This document shows positions 18,966-29,436 of a stretch of 64,000 nucleotides of DNA, piece by piece. The stretch spans positions 310,001 to 374,000 of the forward strand of contig NZ_ASWH01000001.1 in the NCBI RefSeq assembly GCF_000407545.1, written 5' to 3'. The translations under genes and the position numbers were made by a program. The notes under the pieces were generated by a model. It was not told the origin of the DNA, searched no databases, and was given only the letters and a program-made list of their open reading frames with translations. This DNA comes from Enterococcus gilvus ATCC BAA-350. Lineage in GTDB: Bacteria; Bacillota; Bacilli; Lactobacillales; Enterococcaceae. Numbering within the stretch: position 1 is the first letter of the stretch; each line of letters begins with the position of its first letter.

Positions 18966-19004
18966 AAAGCCCCCTTCGATGACCGTCATCGAAGGGGGCT
19001 TTTG
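18966..19004. terminator. Bidirectional terminator between ATPase and adhE
   Basis: A perfect 17-bp stem (AAAGCCCCCTTCGATGA and its complement) with a 3-base loop serves the two convergent genes. Confidence 0.88.
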
Positions 19005-19012
19005 TGTGTCTG

Positions 19013-21613
19013 CTAGACTTTGTAATCGTAACAAGTCACGATGATGTCTTTTAGCTCACTGATTAATGGTTCTTTCGGATTGGCAGTCGTACACTGGTCT
19101 TCGTAGGCAAGTTCGGCCAAATGGTCTACAGTAGTGTCTAATTTTTCTTGTGTGACACCTTGCGCTTTCAGACTCATGTCGATGCCCACCGATACGCCTA
19201 GATCATATACAGCAGTGGCTAATGCTTCGACTAATTCCGCAGTCGTCTTTCCTTTTAAGCCTAAGAATCTCGCAATGTCTGCGTAATCTGAATCTGCCCG
19301 GAAATAATCATATTTAGGGAACATCGCATGCTTTTGCGGATCCTTGGCATTGTAGCGGATGATATGCGGCAAAAGAATCGCATTGGTACGGCCATGAGGG
19401 ATACCATATTCTCCACCGATCTTATGAGCGATGGAATGGCAAATTCCCAAGAATGCATTGGCGAATGCCATTCCAGCCATCGCAGACGCGTTATGCATCT
19501 TCTCGCGAGATTCTTCGTCGCCATTTTTTACTGATTTTTCCAGATAATTAAAGACGATTTGGATTGCCTGCAGACTTAAACCACGTGTGTAATCTGAGGC
19601 CATCACGGATACATAGGATTCGATTGCGTGTGTCAGTACGTCCATCCCAGTGTCCGCGGCGATTGAAGATGGAAGAGTTAGTACAAATTGCGGATCAATG
19701 ATCGCTACATTTGGTGTCAGCGCATAGTCTGCTAATGGATATTTTACGTGTGTTTCGCTATCTGTGATAACCGCGAAGGGTGTTACTTCGGCCCCAGTCC
19801 CTGAGGTCGTTGGAATGCATACTAATTGTGTTTTTTCAGGTGGTGCGATGCCGTATGTCCGTTTACGAATATCCAAGAATTTTTGTTTCGCTCCGAAGAA
19901 GGAGGTGTCTGGGTGTTCAAAGAACATCCACATTCCTTTTGCCGCATCCATCGCAGAGCCGCCGCCTAATGCAATGATTGTATCAGGTTGGAAGTTCACG
20001 ATCATCTCCAAGCCTCTATAAACGGTGTTGGTCGATGGGTTAGGTTCGACATCTGAAAAGACTTCGATCTTCACATCATTTGAACGTCTGCCTAACGCAT
20101 CACGTACAATGTCCGCATAGCCAAACTGGACCATTCCAGGGTCGCAAACGAGCATGACGCGTTCCACATTTTCCATTTGAGTCAAATACAGTAAAGAGTT
20201 CTTTTCAAAGTAGATTTTAGGTGGAAGTTTAAACCATTGCATGTTCTTTCTCCGTTTCGCTACAGTTTTGATATTGATCAAATCAAGGGCAGATACGTTA
20301 TGAGAAACTGAATTTTTCCCGTAAGATCCACACCCTAAAGTCAATGATGGAATCAATTCATTGTAGATGTCGCCGATCCCGCCTTCTGAGGATGGCGAAT
20401 TCACCAAGATACGGCAAGCTTTCATTCGCAAACTGAAATCCAATTCAATATCAGGATCTTCTGTATGGATCACTGCGGTATGGCCTAAACCACCTAGATC
20501 CAACATTGCTTCAGATAGGTCAAGGCCATGAGAGCGACTCTCTGATTTAATCATGGCTAAAACAGGAGAAAGCTTTTCGCGAGATAGTGGATAATCCGGT
20601 CCAACTCCGTCAATTTCAGCAATCAGCATTTTTGTGCCTTCTGGAACACCAATCCCAGCCAATTCAGCGATCGTCATTGCAGAGAGACCCACAATTTTTG
20701 GATTAACGGCATATTTTCCTTCATTCATTACGACGGCTTCTAATTGGCGCAATTCATTTTTCTTAACAAAATACACTTGATGCGCTTGAAATTCCTTCTT
20801 CACTTCGTCATAGATTTCTTTGTCAACGATCACCGCTTGTTCAGAAGCACAAATCATTCCACTGTCAAAGGTTTTGGAAACAAGCAGATCATTCACTGCG
20901 CGTTTGATATTGGCAGTCCGTTCGATATAAGCAGGTACATTCCCTGGACCTACTCCTAGAGCCGGTTTGCCAGTCGAGTAGGCAGATTTTACCATGGCAC
21001 CGCCGCCTGTGGCTAATACAATCGCGATACCAGGATGGTTCATCAACCCTTGTGTCGCATCCAGAGATGGCGTTTCGATCCACTGTACACAGTTTTCAGG
21101 TGCACCCGCAGCAACGGCTGCATCACGAACGATTCGTGCCGCTTCTGCTGAGCATTTTTGGGCACTCGGGTGGAAAGCAAAGACAATAGGATTCCGTGTT
21201 TTGATAGCAATCAAGGACTTGAAGATCGTTGTAGAGGTCGGATTCGTCGTCGGCGTCACACCACAAACAACCCCTACAGGTTCAGCTATTTGGACAAGAT
21301 GCTTTTGTTTGTCCTCATAGATTACCCCAGCGGTTTTGTTGTTTTTGATATTGTTCCAAATGTATTCAGAAGCGTACATATTTTTGATTGCCTTGTCTTC
21401 AACAACACCGCGACCCGTTTCCTCGACCGCCATTTTTGCCAATAACATGTGTTTGTCTAATGCAGCCATCGCCATTTCGTGAACGATTCGGTCCACTTTT
21501 TCTTGATCAAAGCTAGATAAAACCTTTAATGCCTCGTTGCCTTTCTGTGCTAGATCGTTGATCATTGCCTCAACATTGATTGGTTCCTGTTTCTTCTCTG
21601 CCGCTTTAACCAT
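19013..21613 (-). CDS. adhE: Bifunctional acetaldehyde/alcohol dehydrogenase, paralogue 1
   Basis: The 866-residue AdhE fuses a CoA-acylating aldehyde dehydrogenase (residues 1 to about 440, catalytic Cys about 255 in GMICASE) to an iron-dependent alcohol dehydrogenase (from about 450, with GGGSAMDAAK and the His-rich metal motifs near 650-740). It turns acetyl-CoA to ethanol while oxidising two NADH. It has the same length as the second copy at 23945 and is very similar throughout, with no lost catalytic residue. The N-terminal 20 residues are the most diverged. Upstream I see only a cre-like site and no full Rex operator, so its control probably differs from the other copy. Confidence 0.93.
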   Translation of the reverse strand: MVKAAEKKQEPINVEAMINDLAQKGNEALKVLSSFDQEKVDRIVHEMAMAALDKHMLLAKMAVEETGRGVVEDKAIKNMYASEYIWNNIKNNKTAGVIYEDKQKHLVQIAEPVGVVCGVTPTTNPTSTTIFKSLIAIKTRNPIVFAFHPSAQKCSAEAARIVRDAAVAAGAPENCVQWIETPSLDATQGLMNHPGIAIVLATGGGAMVKSAYSTGKPALGVGPGNVPAYIERTANIKRAVNDLLVSKTFDSGMICASEQAVIVDKEIYDEVKKEFQAHQVYFVKKNELRQLEAVVMNEGKYAVNPKIVGLSAMTIAELAGIGVPEGTKMLIAEIDGVGPDYPLSREKLSPVLAMIKSESRSHGLDLSEAMLDLGGLGHTAVIHTEDPDIELDFSLRMKACRILVNSPSSEGGIGDIYNELIPSLTLGCGSYGKNSVSHNVSALDLINIKTVAKRRKNMQWFKLPPKIYFEKNSLLYLTQMENVERVMLVCDPGMVQFGYADIVRDALGRRSNDVKIEVFSDVEPNPSTNTVYRGLEMIVNFQPDTIIALGGGSAMDAAKGMWMFFEHPDTSFFGAKQKFLDIRKRTYGIAPPEKTQLVCIPTTSGTGAEVTPFAVITDSETHVKYPLADYALTPNVAIIDPQFVLTLPSSIAADTGMDVLTHAIESYVSVMASDYTRGLSLQAIQIVFNYLEKSVKNGDEESREKMHNASAMAGMAFANAFLGICHSIAHKIGGEYGIPHGRTNAILLPHIIRYNAKDPQKHAMFPKYDYFRADSDYADIARFLGLKGKTTAELVEALATAVYDLGVSVGIDMSLKAQGVTQEKLDTTVDHLAELAYEDQCTTANPKEPLISELKDIIVTCYDYKV

Positions 21614-21667
21614 TTCTTACCTCCTAATATTTTTTAACACCTCCATCTTAATCGGTCTAGTTAGCAA

Positions 21668-21681
21668 TGTAAACGCTATCT
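21668..21681. promoter_or_regulatory. cre-like site upstream of adhE paralogue 1
   Basis: TGTAAACGCTATCT matches 13 of 14 positions of the cre consensus TGWNANCGNTNWCA (last base differs). It lies about 55 bases upstream of the adhE start. Confidence 0.55.
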
Positions 21682-21945
21682 TTTAATAAATATTTATTTC
21701 ACAATTTATTTAATGAGGGAGTTTTCATGGGCGTTGTCTCATAAATATAGTATTCAATATGTAATGGTATAGATTTTATCTTTTACAATAAGCTTTTTTA
21801 TCAATGAGTGTGTAACCATTTTTTTGTAAAAGGTATAAGGATGAATTTATTTTTATTTGAAAAATATAAAAAAGACTCTTTTTGTGTTTTTTTGAACAAT
21901 CCTTCTTCCTTATCTTATAAATAGTTTTAAGCTGTTCGTAGAAAG

Positions 21946-21974
21946 TTGCAAAAGCGCTCTAAAACCAGTATTAT
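21946..21974 (+). promoter_or_regulatory. Promoter of tgt-yajC
   Basis: TTGCAA (21946-21951), a 17-base spacer and TATTAT (21969-21974) lie about 50 bases before the tgt start. Confidence 0.7.
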
Positions 21975-22023
21975 GATACAAGTTGCACACTTATACATAT
22001 AATAGAAGAAAGTAGGAAATTGA

Positions 22024-23169
<1,146 letters not shown>

Positions 23170-23254
23170 AGTATGATTAAAAATGCTAGTGTAAGCTTAC
23201 AAATTTTGTTACAGTTAAAAGTGGATTTACTATGAATGCGAGGGGAAATATAAA

Positions 23255-23623
23255 ATGGGAAACTTTTCAATGATTATTTTGCTAGTGTTGATGCTGGGGA
23301 TGTTCTTTATGATGAACCGTTCTCAAAAGAAACAACAGCAAGAACGTCAAGGTTTATTAGATGCAATGAAGGTTGGAGATAGTGTTGTAACTATCGGCGG
23401 TCTGCATGGCGTGATCTCAGAGATCAACAGTGACGACAAAACAGTTACATTAGACTGTGAAGGTATCTATTTAGTATTCGACCGTTCTTCAATCAGAACC
23501 GTACAATCTGGTGTTCGTCCAGTGGCTGCTCCTGTTGAAACAAACGTCGTTGAACCAGAGACAACAGAACCAACTGAACCATTAGTAGAAGAAAAACCTG
23601 AAGACAAAACAGAAGAAAAGTAA
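23255..23623 (+). CDS. yajC: Preprotein translocase accessory protein YajC
   Basis: The 122-residue protein has one N-terminal membrane segment (about residues 4-20), then the conserved YajC segment (MMNRSQKKQQQERQ, followed by VGDSVVTIGGLHGVI). It ends in an acidic, Pro/Thr/Glu-rich tail. YajC associates with SecDF and SecYEG. A GCGAGGGGAAAT ribosome site precedes the ATG. The gene follows tgt by 85 bases. Confidence 0.93.
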   Translation: MGNFSMIILLVLMLGMFFMMNRSQKKQQQERQGLLDAMKVGDSVVTIGGLHGVISEINSDDKTVTLDCEGIYLVFDRSSIRTVQSGVRPVAAPVETNVVEPETTEPTEPLVEEKPEDKTEEK

Positions 23624-23648
23624 GACGAAGCTCTTACGTAAAGAATTT

Positions 23649-23684
23649 TAAAAAAGGTGCGTATGTAAATACGTGCCTTTTTTG
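23649..23684 (+). terminator. tgt-yajC terminator
   Basis: An AAAAGG-t-GCGTAT...ATACG-t-GCCTTTT hairpin with a T-tract. Confidence 0.8.
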
Positions 23685-23849
23685 CATCTAAAGAATTAGA
23701 AAGAAGGAGAAATCAATTCATTAGAAAAAAATTAGCCTAATTTTGTGAAAAAAGTTCTAAAAGTGATGTGTTACTATAGGTTTAAAATACTTTAAAGGCT
23801 AATGTTAAAAATGCCTGTATATCATGGATTTTGTGAATAATAAAAATGG

Positions 23850-23867
23850 GTGTGAAAAAAATCACAA
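23850..23867. promoter_or_regulatory. Rex operator 1 upstream of adhE paralogue 2
   Basis: GTGTGAAAAAAATCACAA differs from the Rex consensus TTGTGA-N6-TCACAA by one base. It ends 6 bases before the -35 box of the adhE promoter. Rex leaves such sites when NADH is high. Confidence 0.75.
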
Positions 23868-23873
23868 AAAGTA

Positions 23874-23902
23874 TTTACAAACTCGTGTGTGTGTTGTATG
23901 AT
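23874..23902 (+). promoter_or_regulatory. Promoter of adhE paralogue 2
   Basis: TTTACA (23874-23879), a 17-base spacer and TATGAT (23897-23902), flanked by Rex-like sites on both sides. Confidence 0.75.
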
Positions 23903-23906
23903 GTGT

Positions 23907-23924
23907 ATGTGAAAAGTAACACAA
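23907..23924. promoter_or_regulatory. Rex-like operator 2 at the adhE transcription start
   Basis: ATGTGAAAAGTAACACAA matches the Rex consensus with two mismatches. It covers the expected transcription start, between the -10 box and the AGGAGG ribosome site. Confidence 0.6.
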
Positions 23925-23944
23925 AAATTTTTAGGAGGATACAC

Positions 23945-26545
23945 ATGGCTAAAGCGATTGAAAAAGAAAAAGACGCAGTCAGCGTTGAGCAAGTGATTGA
24001 CGAATTAGCAACAAAAGCAAATGTTGCACTGAAAGAAATGGAAGATTTTGATCAAGAAAAAATAGACCATATCGTTCACGAAATGGCGATGGCTGCCCTA
24101 GACAAACACATGCTGTTAGCAAAAATGGCGGTTGAGGAAACCGGACGTGGTGTTGTTGAAGATAAAGCCATCAAAAACATGTATGCATCAGAATATATCT
24201 GGAACAGCATCAAACATGACAAAACAGTGGGTGTCATCGGTGAAGATAAGCAAAAAGGGTTGATCGAAGTTGCTGGACCTGTTGGTGTTGTTTGTGGTGT
24301 AACACCTACAACAAACCCAACTTCTACAACCATCTTCAAATCAATGATTGCTTTAAAAACAGGAAATCCAATCGTCTTTGCGTTTCACCCAAGTGCTCAA
24401 AAATGTTCAGCTGAAGCTGCGCGTATCGTTCGTGATGCGGCTATCGCGGCCGGCGCTCCTGAAAACTGTATCCAATGGATCGAAAAGCCATCGATCGACG
24501 CAACATCAATGTTAATGAACCACCCAGGTGTGGCCATCGTTCTTGCGACTGGCGGACCAGGCATGGTTAAATCAGCTTACTCAACTGGAAAACCAGCTTT
24601 AGGTGTAGGTGCGGGTAACGTCCCTTCATACATCGAAAAAACGGCGAAAATCAAACGTGCAGTAAATGATTTGATCGTTTCAAAATCTTTTGATAACGGG
24701 ATGATCTGTGCTTCTGAACAAGCAGTCATTGTTGACAAAGAAGTCTACGAAGAAGTAAAAGCGGAATTCCAAGCGCATCAAGTATACGTAGTGAAGAAAG
24801 CTGAATTGAAGAGATTAGAAGACGCTGTAATGAACGAAGGCAAATACGCAGTAAACCCTGCGATCGTTGGTCATTCAGCTGAAGATATCGCGCAACGCGC
24901 AGGCATCAAAGTTCCTGCAGGCACAAAGATTCTGATTGCAGAATTAGATGGTGTGGGTGCAGATTATCCATTGTCTCGTGAAAAACTTTCTCCAGTTTTA
25001 GCTATGATTAAAGCAAACGACCATGTACATGGCTTCGACCTTTGCCAAGGCATGTTGGAATTAGGCGGATTAGGACATACAGCAGTGATCCATACCGAAG
25101 ACGAAGACTTACAAGTAAAATTCGGCTTACGTATGAAAGCTTGCCGTATCTTAGTGAACTCACCATCTGCTGAAGGCGGTATCGGTGATATCTACAATGA
25201 AATGATCCCATCATTGACTCTTGGTTGTGGTTCATACGGTAAAAACTCTGTATCTAAGAACGTATCTGCTATTAACTTAATCAATGTTAAAACTATAGCG
25301 AAACGGAGAAATAATATGCAATGGTTTAAACTTCCACCAAAAATCTTTTTCGAAAAGAACTCTCTATTGTATCTAACAAAAATGGAGAACGTTGAACGCG
25401 TCATGTTAGTTTGTGACCCAGGAATGGTTCAATTCGGTTATGCAGACATCGTTCGTGAAGTATTAGGCCGTCGTGAAAACGATGTGAAGGTTGAAGTATT
25501 CTCAGATGTTGAACCAAACCCTTCAACGAATACTGTTTATAAAGGACTGGAAATGTTTAACGACTTCCAACCTGATACAGTTATTGCTCTTGGTGGTGGT
25601 TCTGCAATGGATGCGGCAAAAGGAATGTGGATGTTCTTTGAACACCCAGACACGTCATTCTTCGGCGCGAAACAAAAATTCTTGGATATTCGCAAACGTA
25701 CTTACGGAATTGCGAAGCCTGAAAAAGCAAAATTGGTATGTATCCCAACCACTTCTGGTACAGGAGCGGAAGTAACACCATTCGCAGTTATCACAGACAG
25801 CGAAACACACGTGAAGTATCCATTGGCTGACTATGCGTTGACACCGGATGTTGCGATTGTTGACCCTCAATTTGTTATGACGGTACCTGCTTCAGTAACA
25901 GCAGACACTGGTATGGATGTGTTAACACATGCGATCGAGTCTTATGTATCTGTAATGGCTTCTGATTATACTCGTGGATTGAGCTTACAAGCAATCAAGC
26001 TTGTTTTCGAAAATCTTGAAAAATCAGTTAAAACAGCTGACCCAGAAGCGCGTGAAAAAATGCATAACGCATCAGCGATGGCGGGTATGGCATTTGCCAA
26101 TGCATTCCTAGGAATTTGTCACTCAGTGGCACATAAAATTGGTGGAGAATACGGTATTCCTCACGGACGTACGAACGCAATTCTATTGCCTCATATCATC
26201 CGTTACAATGCCAAGGACCCTCAAAAACATGCGATGTTCCCTAAATACGACTACTTCCGTGCGGATACTGACTATGCAGATATTGCGAAGTTCTTAGGAC
26301 TTAAAGGCAATACAACAGCAGAATTAGTAGAAGCGTTGATCGAAGCAGTTTACAACTTAGGTGTAACTACAGGCATCGACATGAACTTGAAGGCACAAGG
26401 CGTGACTCAAGAGACGTTGAATACAACGGTTGATCGTATGGCTGAATTGGCATACGAAGACCAATGTACAACAGCGAATCCGAAAGAACCGTTGATCAGC
26501 GAACTAAAAGAAATCATCGTAACAGCGTACGATTACAAAGCGTAA
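23945..26545 (+). CDS. adhE: Bifunctional acetaldehyde/alcohol dehydrogenase, paralogue 2
   Basis: The 866-residue AdhE has the same two-domain build as the copy at 19013, with catalytic Cys255 in GMICASE and the Fe-dependent alcohol dehydrogenase in the C-terminal half. A longer frame starts at 23846, but that stretch carries the promoter and both Rex sites. ATG 23945 with AGGAGG 7 bases upstream is clearly the start. The Rex operators indicate induction at a high NADH/NAD ratio, so this copy is likely the main fermentative enzyme. It is transcribed away from tgt-yajC, in opposite orientation to its paralogue. Confidence 0.95.
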   Translation: MAKAIEKEKDAVSVEQVIDELATKANVALKEMEDFDQEKIDHIVHEMAMAALDKHMLLAKMAVEETGRGVVEDKAIKNMYASEYIWNSIKHDKTVGVIGEDKQKGLIEVAGPVGVVCGVTPTTNPTSTTIFKSMIALKTGNPIVFAFHPSAQKCSAEAARIVRDAAIAAGAPENCIQWIEKPSIDATSMLMNHPGVAIVLATGGPGMVKSAYSTGKPALGVGAGNVPSYIEKTAKIKRAVNDLIVSKSFDNGMICASEQAVIVDKEVYEEVKAEFQAHQVYVVKKAELKRLEDAVMNEGKYAVNPAIVGHSAEDIAQRAGIKVPAGTKILIAELDGVGADYPLSREKLSPVLAMIKANDHVHGFDLCQGMLELGGLGHTAVIHTEDEDLQVKFGLRMKACRILVNSPSAEGGIGDIYNEMIPSLTLGCGSYGKNSVSKNVSAINLINVKTIAKRRNNMQWFKLPPKIFFEKNSLLYLTKMENVERVMLVCDPGMVQFGYADIVREVLGRRENDVKVEVFSDVEPNPSTNTVYKGLEMFNDFQPDTVIALGGGSAMDAAKGMWMFFEHPDTSFFGAKQKFLDIRKRTYGIAKPEKAKLVCIPTTSGTGAEVTPFAVITDSETHVKYPLADYALTPDVAIVDPQFVMTVPASVTADTGMDVLTHAIESYVSVMASDYTRGLSLQAIKLVFENLEKSVKTADPEAREKMHNASAMAGMAFANAFLGICHSVAHKIGGEYGIPHGRTNAILLPHIIRYNAKDPQKHAMFPKYDYFRADTDYADIAKFLGLKGNTTAELVEALIEAVYNLGVTTGIDMNLKAQGVTQETLNTTVDRMAELAYEDQCTTANPKEPLISELKEIIVTAYDYKA

Positions 26546-26559
26546 ATTAGAAATTCAGG

Positions 26560-26589
26560 AAGGTCCTCATGAGATGAGGGCCTTTTTTT
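26560..26589 (+). terminator. adhE (2) terminator
   Basis: The hairpin AAGGtCCTCA/TGAGGgCCTT is followed by seven Ts. Confidence 0.85.
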
Positions 26590-26659
26590 AGTGCATGATA
26601 GGCAGAGTAATTTTCCTATTTTTTAGAAAAAAATAAATTTGATTGTTTTTATTTAAAAC

Positions 26660-26722
26660 ATTCATTTTTTTTAGATAAAATGAATCTCTTTGATTGTTAT
26701 AGCCTGTGAAAAACGATAGACT
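26660..26722 (+). promoter_or_regulatory. Promoter with upstream inverted repeat for the 26755 gene
   Basis: TTGTTA (26694-26699), a 17-base spacer and TAGACT (26717-26722) form a fair promoter. A 9-bp inverted repeat ATTCATTTT/AAAATGAAT (26660-26685) lies just before it and could be an operator. Confidence 0.5.
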
Positions 26723-26754
26723 AGAAATCAGGATAAGAAGAAAGGTTCGAGGTC

Positions 26755-27228
26755 ATGGAGAAACTGAAACGAGAGATAAATGAGTTAGCTGAATCGAATG
26801 CGCGATTAGGTGCATTGATTGATTATTTAGCAAATGAAAAGAAGTTAATGGCAAGTAAAGCAAACCACATTTTTATGTTGGATATGCAAGACTATGTGGC
26901 GGCATTAGGCCGACTCGCTCCCTCAGATTCGAAAGTATCGGTGACATTGCCAGAAATCAAACAAATCAATCATTTGCTTACTAAACAGTATGAATTAATG
27001 AAGCTTATTCGAAGAGACTATGCACGACTTGAAGTTTCAGGGAATCTACCAGAAGATCTGACTTTCGACGAACGGAAGAAGAAACATTTTAGACGGTTGC
27101 AAATTATTAATCAATTGCTATTGCAAGACAATATCTTTTTCCAATCTATGCTGGATGACAAAAAAATCAGCGGCAACATTCGAATTGGTGAGAAAAAGAG
27201 TTGGCTTCAACGCCTATTTAAACGATAG
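26755..27228 (+). CDS. Hypothetical coiled-coil protein
   Basis: The 157-residue cytoplasmic protein is mostly helical and charged. It has an N-terminal heptad-like stretch (residues 1-40) and a second helical part at 65-145, and ends in a basic tail WLQRLFKR that could touch membrane or nucleic acid. It has no signal peptide or membrane segment. I do not recognise the family. A GAAGAAAGGTTCGAGG segment provides the ribosome site. It has its own promoter and is convergent with the mevalonate operon. Confidence 0.65.
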   Translation: MEKLKREINELAESNARLGALIDYLANEKKLMASKANHIFMLDMQDYVAALGRLAPSDSKVSVTLPEIKQINHLLTKQYELMKLIRRDYARLEVSGNLPEDLTFDERKKKHFRRLQIINQLLLQDNIFFQSMLDDKKISGNIRIGEKKSWLQRLFKR

Positions 27229-27265
27229 ATACGGCCGGTCCGACATGCAAGACGGGTCAGTCGAA

Positions 27266-27300
27266 ATAAAAAGGAGGAGATCGCTTGATCTCCTCCTTAT
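27266..27300 (-). terminator. Terminator of the mevalonate operon
   Basis: The 12-bp stem AAGGAGGAGATC with a 4-base loop is followed on the minus strand by five Ts. It serves the leftward operon best, and also lies just after the rightward 26755 gene. Confidence 0.8.
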
Positions 27301-27314
27301 TGTGCCTCCGCATA

Positions 27315-28358
27315 TTACTTACGTAAAGCGAATGCTGTATAATCAATTTCCCTTGCCTGGCACCATTCTTTTGGCGCGCCGCTCAAGATAATAGGGTTAC
27401 GCGTCAATTCTGCTGTCGTGGCTTTGCCTGTCATAAGATACAAGCGATGAAGCTGAACTTTCCAATCCTCGATCATTTCGATCGTATCATCGATACCATT
27501 GCTGATTAGATGATTCAATATTGTCGCAGAAAGACCAACGGCTTTTGCGCCTAAACACAACGCTTTAAATATGTCATAGGCATCGCGAATGCCGCCAGAA
27601 GCAAGGATCGTCATATCGCTAATGGCTTGTGCTTCTAAGAGAGAGATCACTGTTGATTGGCCCCAATCGTCTAGATAAGACAATTCTCTCTTTTTTCGAC
27701 GAGCATTTTCAATTTGTGAAAAGCTTGTCCCTCCGCGACCTGAAACATCCACGGCGTGAACACTGAGTGCTTGTAACTGTCGGATCGTCTCTTTGCTCAT
27801 ACCGAATCCAACTTCTTTAACGACTACAGGGACAGACAATTTCTGAACGGTATCATGTATGTTCTGAGACCACTCATGGAAATCTCGGTCTCCTTCAGGC
27901 ATCACGAGCTCTTGCGGTACATTCAAATGAATCTGCATACCATCTGCTTGCAGCAGATCCACGATTTTTTGTGCATCCTCACTTGTTCGGCCGGCACCCA
28001 TGTTGCCCAAAATAAGCCCGTTCGGATTGACTTCGCGAACGACAGTGTAAGAGTCTGCGACAGTTGGATCTTTCAATGCGGCACTAACAGAGCCTGTTGC
28101 CATCATCAAGTTTGTTTCACGTGCGATAATTGCTAAATCATGGTTGATTTTTTTTGTTTTCTCACTACCGCCCGTCATCGCATTGATATAAAACGGTGCA
28201 GTAAGCTTAAGCCCAAGAATTTCTGTACTTAAATCGATTTCTTCCGGTCGTACAGAGACTAAAGAAGAATGTACCAAGCGAACAGCATCAAAGTCATTTT
28301 CTTTTGGCTTTTGGTGAAATGCACGAGCTAAGGAAACATGTTCATCTTTACGATTCAT
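27315..28358 (-). CDS. fni: Isopentenyl-diphosphate delta-isomerase, type 2 (FMN)
   Basis: The 347-residue enzyme is the type 2 IPP isomerase, an FMN-dependent protein that interconverts IPP and DMAPP. Family signs include the N-terminal RKDEH motif, the NAMTGGS flavin segment near residue 58, and the DVSGRGGTSF segment near 199. Its ATG lies within the end of the phosphomevalonate kinase gene (11-base overlap), with GGAGG inside that gene. It completes the route from mevalonate to both C5 units. Confidence 0.94.
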   Translation of the reverse strand: MNRKDEHVSLARAFHQKPKENDFDAVRLVHSSLVSVRPEEIDLSTEILGLKLTAPFYINAMTGGSEKTKKINHDLAIIARETNLMMATGSVSAALKDPTVADSYTVVREVNPNGLILGNMGAGRTSEDAQKIVDLLQADGMQIHLNVPQELVMPEGDRDFHEWSQNIHDTVQKLSVPVVVKEVGFGMSKETIRQLQALSVHAVDVSGRGGTSFSQIENARRKKRELSYLDDWGQSTVISLLEAQAISDMTILASGGIRDAYDIFKALCLGAKAVGLSATILNHLISNGIDDTIEMIEDWKVQLHRLYLMTGKATTAELTRNPIILSGAPKEWCQAREIDYTAFALRK

Positions 28359-29436
28359 GGCGATCCTCCGTGAAGTGATAGACGTGTAAAGGCAGGGGCG
28401 TAATACCGGCTTTTTCCCAAGAACTCATCAGAGGAAGAATGCCAGCACGCTTATCAACAATAACGATACCGCAGTCACCGCCGCCAGCACCCGAAGATTT
28501 CGCTGCACCGCCGTACTTTTCAGCGAGATCATTCAATCGTTTCAATTCTTCTGTTTCAATAGATACATTGCTCAAGCTGGTCAATTGATTCAATAGTTGG
28601 CGATTTTTCCGAATCATTTTTTGGATCAGAGCAATGTCATTTTGCTTGAACCCTTGGATCATTTGATCCACACAGTCTGTACTGTCGCGTAAAAAATTCT
28701 CATAAGAGGTTTTCTTTTCGTCGCGAGATTGATGGACCTGGTCCACTAAATCAGATGTGGATGCCGGACTTCCAGTCCAGCCAATCAATAAGCGTAAATC
28801 CTCTGGGACTTTTAAAGGTTCTATTTTTAAATTTGGCCAGTCACTTTCGATCAATGTCGTCATTTTTTCGGATTCCAGTTTATTTAACACCCATTCATGA
28901 TCAAAAGTGGAAAAAGCCAACCAGCCGCCATAACAACTTGCGGCAATATCGCCACAAGAACCGTTGCCTTGGACATTTAAGTGAGCCAATGTAGCCAGCT
29001 TGAATAGCTCAAGTTGTGAAAGCTGCAAATCGTAAAAAGCATTCAACGCTTTAACAGTAGCTACAGTGACTGCACCACTTGAACCCAACCCATATTTTCG
29101 ACCATTGGAATTATCCAATTCGCTAGTCACCTTTAAATCGAAGAAGGCGAGTTTTTTCCCTTTTTCTTGAGCGAATTTTTCAGTAAAATGGATCGCCGCT
29201 AAAATGTAATGAAATGGATTGTCTCGGATGTCCAGAACCAATTCGTTTTTGCGTCGTGTCCATCGTACAGGAAGGTCGCTATATTGCGCAGATTGAATAC
29301 TTCCGCTTTTTTTTGCCGGACCGATAGAAACGGAAATAAATTGATCGATCGCTACGATAATCGCGGGATGTCCGGGTTCTACGACAGCGTACTCACCGGC
29401 AATATATAATTTTCCTGGTGCGGATACTTCGATCAT
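28348..29436 (-). CDS. mvaK2: Phosphomevalonate kinase
   Basis: The 362-residue GHMP-family kinase phosphorylates mevalonate 5-phosphate. It begins with APGKLYIAGEYAVVEPG, typical for this enzyme. The ATP loop KYGLGSSGAV lies near residue 114, and the C-terminal motif KSSGAGGGDCG near 313. The ATG follows the stop of the decarboxylase gene directly, so translation is coupled. Confidence 0.94.
   Translation of the reverse strand: MIEVSAPGKLYIAGEYAVVEPGHPAIIVAIDQFISVSIGPAKKSGSIQSAQYSDLPVRWTRRKNELVLDIRDNPFHYILAAIHFTEKFAQEKGKKLAFFDLKVTSELDNSNGRKYGLGSSGAVTVATVKALNAFYDLQLSQLELFKLATLAHLNVQGNGSCGDIAASCYGGWLAFSTFDHEWVLNKLESEKMTTLIESDWPNLKIEPLKVPEDLRLLIGWTGSPASTSDLVDQVHQSRDEKKTSYENFLRDSTDCVDQMIQGFKQNDIALIQKMIRKNRQLLNQLTSLSNVSIETEELKRLNDLAEKYGGAAKSSGAGGGDCGIVIVDKRAGILPLMSSWEKAGITPLPLHVYHFTEDRHES

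Larger units (their letters stand above)
21614..22023. promoter_or_regulatory. Divergent adhE(1)/tgt control region
   Basis: This is a 410-base gap without a gene. It holds the cre-like site at 21668-21681 and a good rightward promoter for tgt. A lone TTGTGA half site, as found in Rex operators, occurs on the minus strand near 21700 without its partner. No riboswitch was recognised. Confidence 0.5.

Noticed and set aside
23846..23944. Longer N-terminus for the rightward AdhE
   Set aside because: This stretch contains the promoter and both Rex-like sites. The AGGAGG-supported ATG at 23945 gives the same 866-residue length as the other copy.
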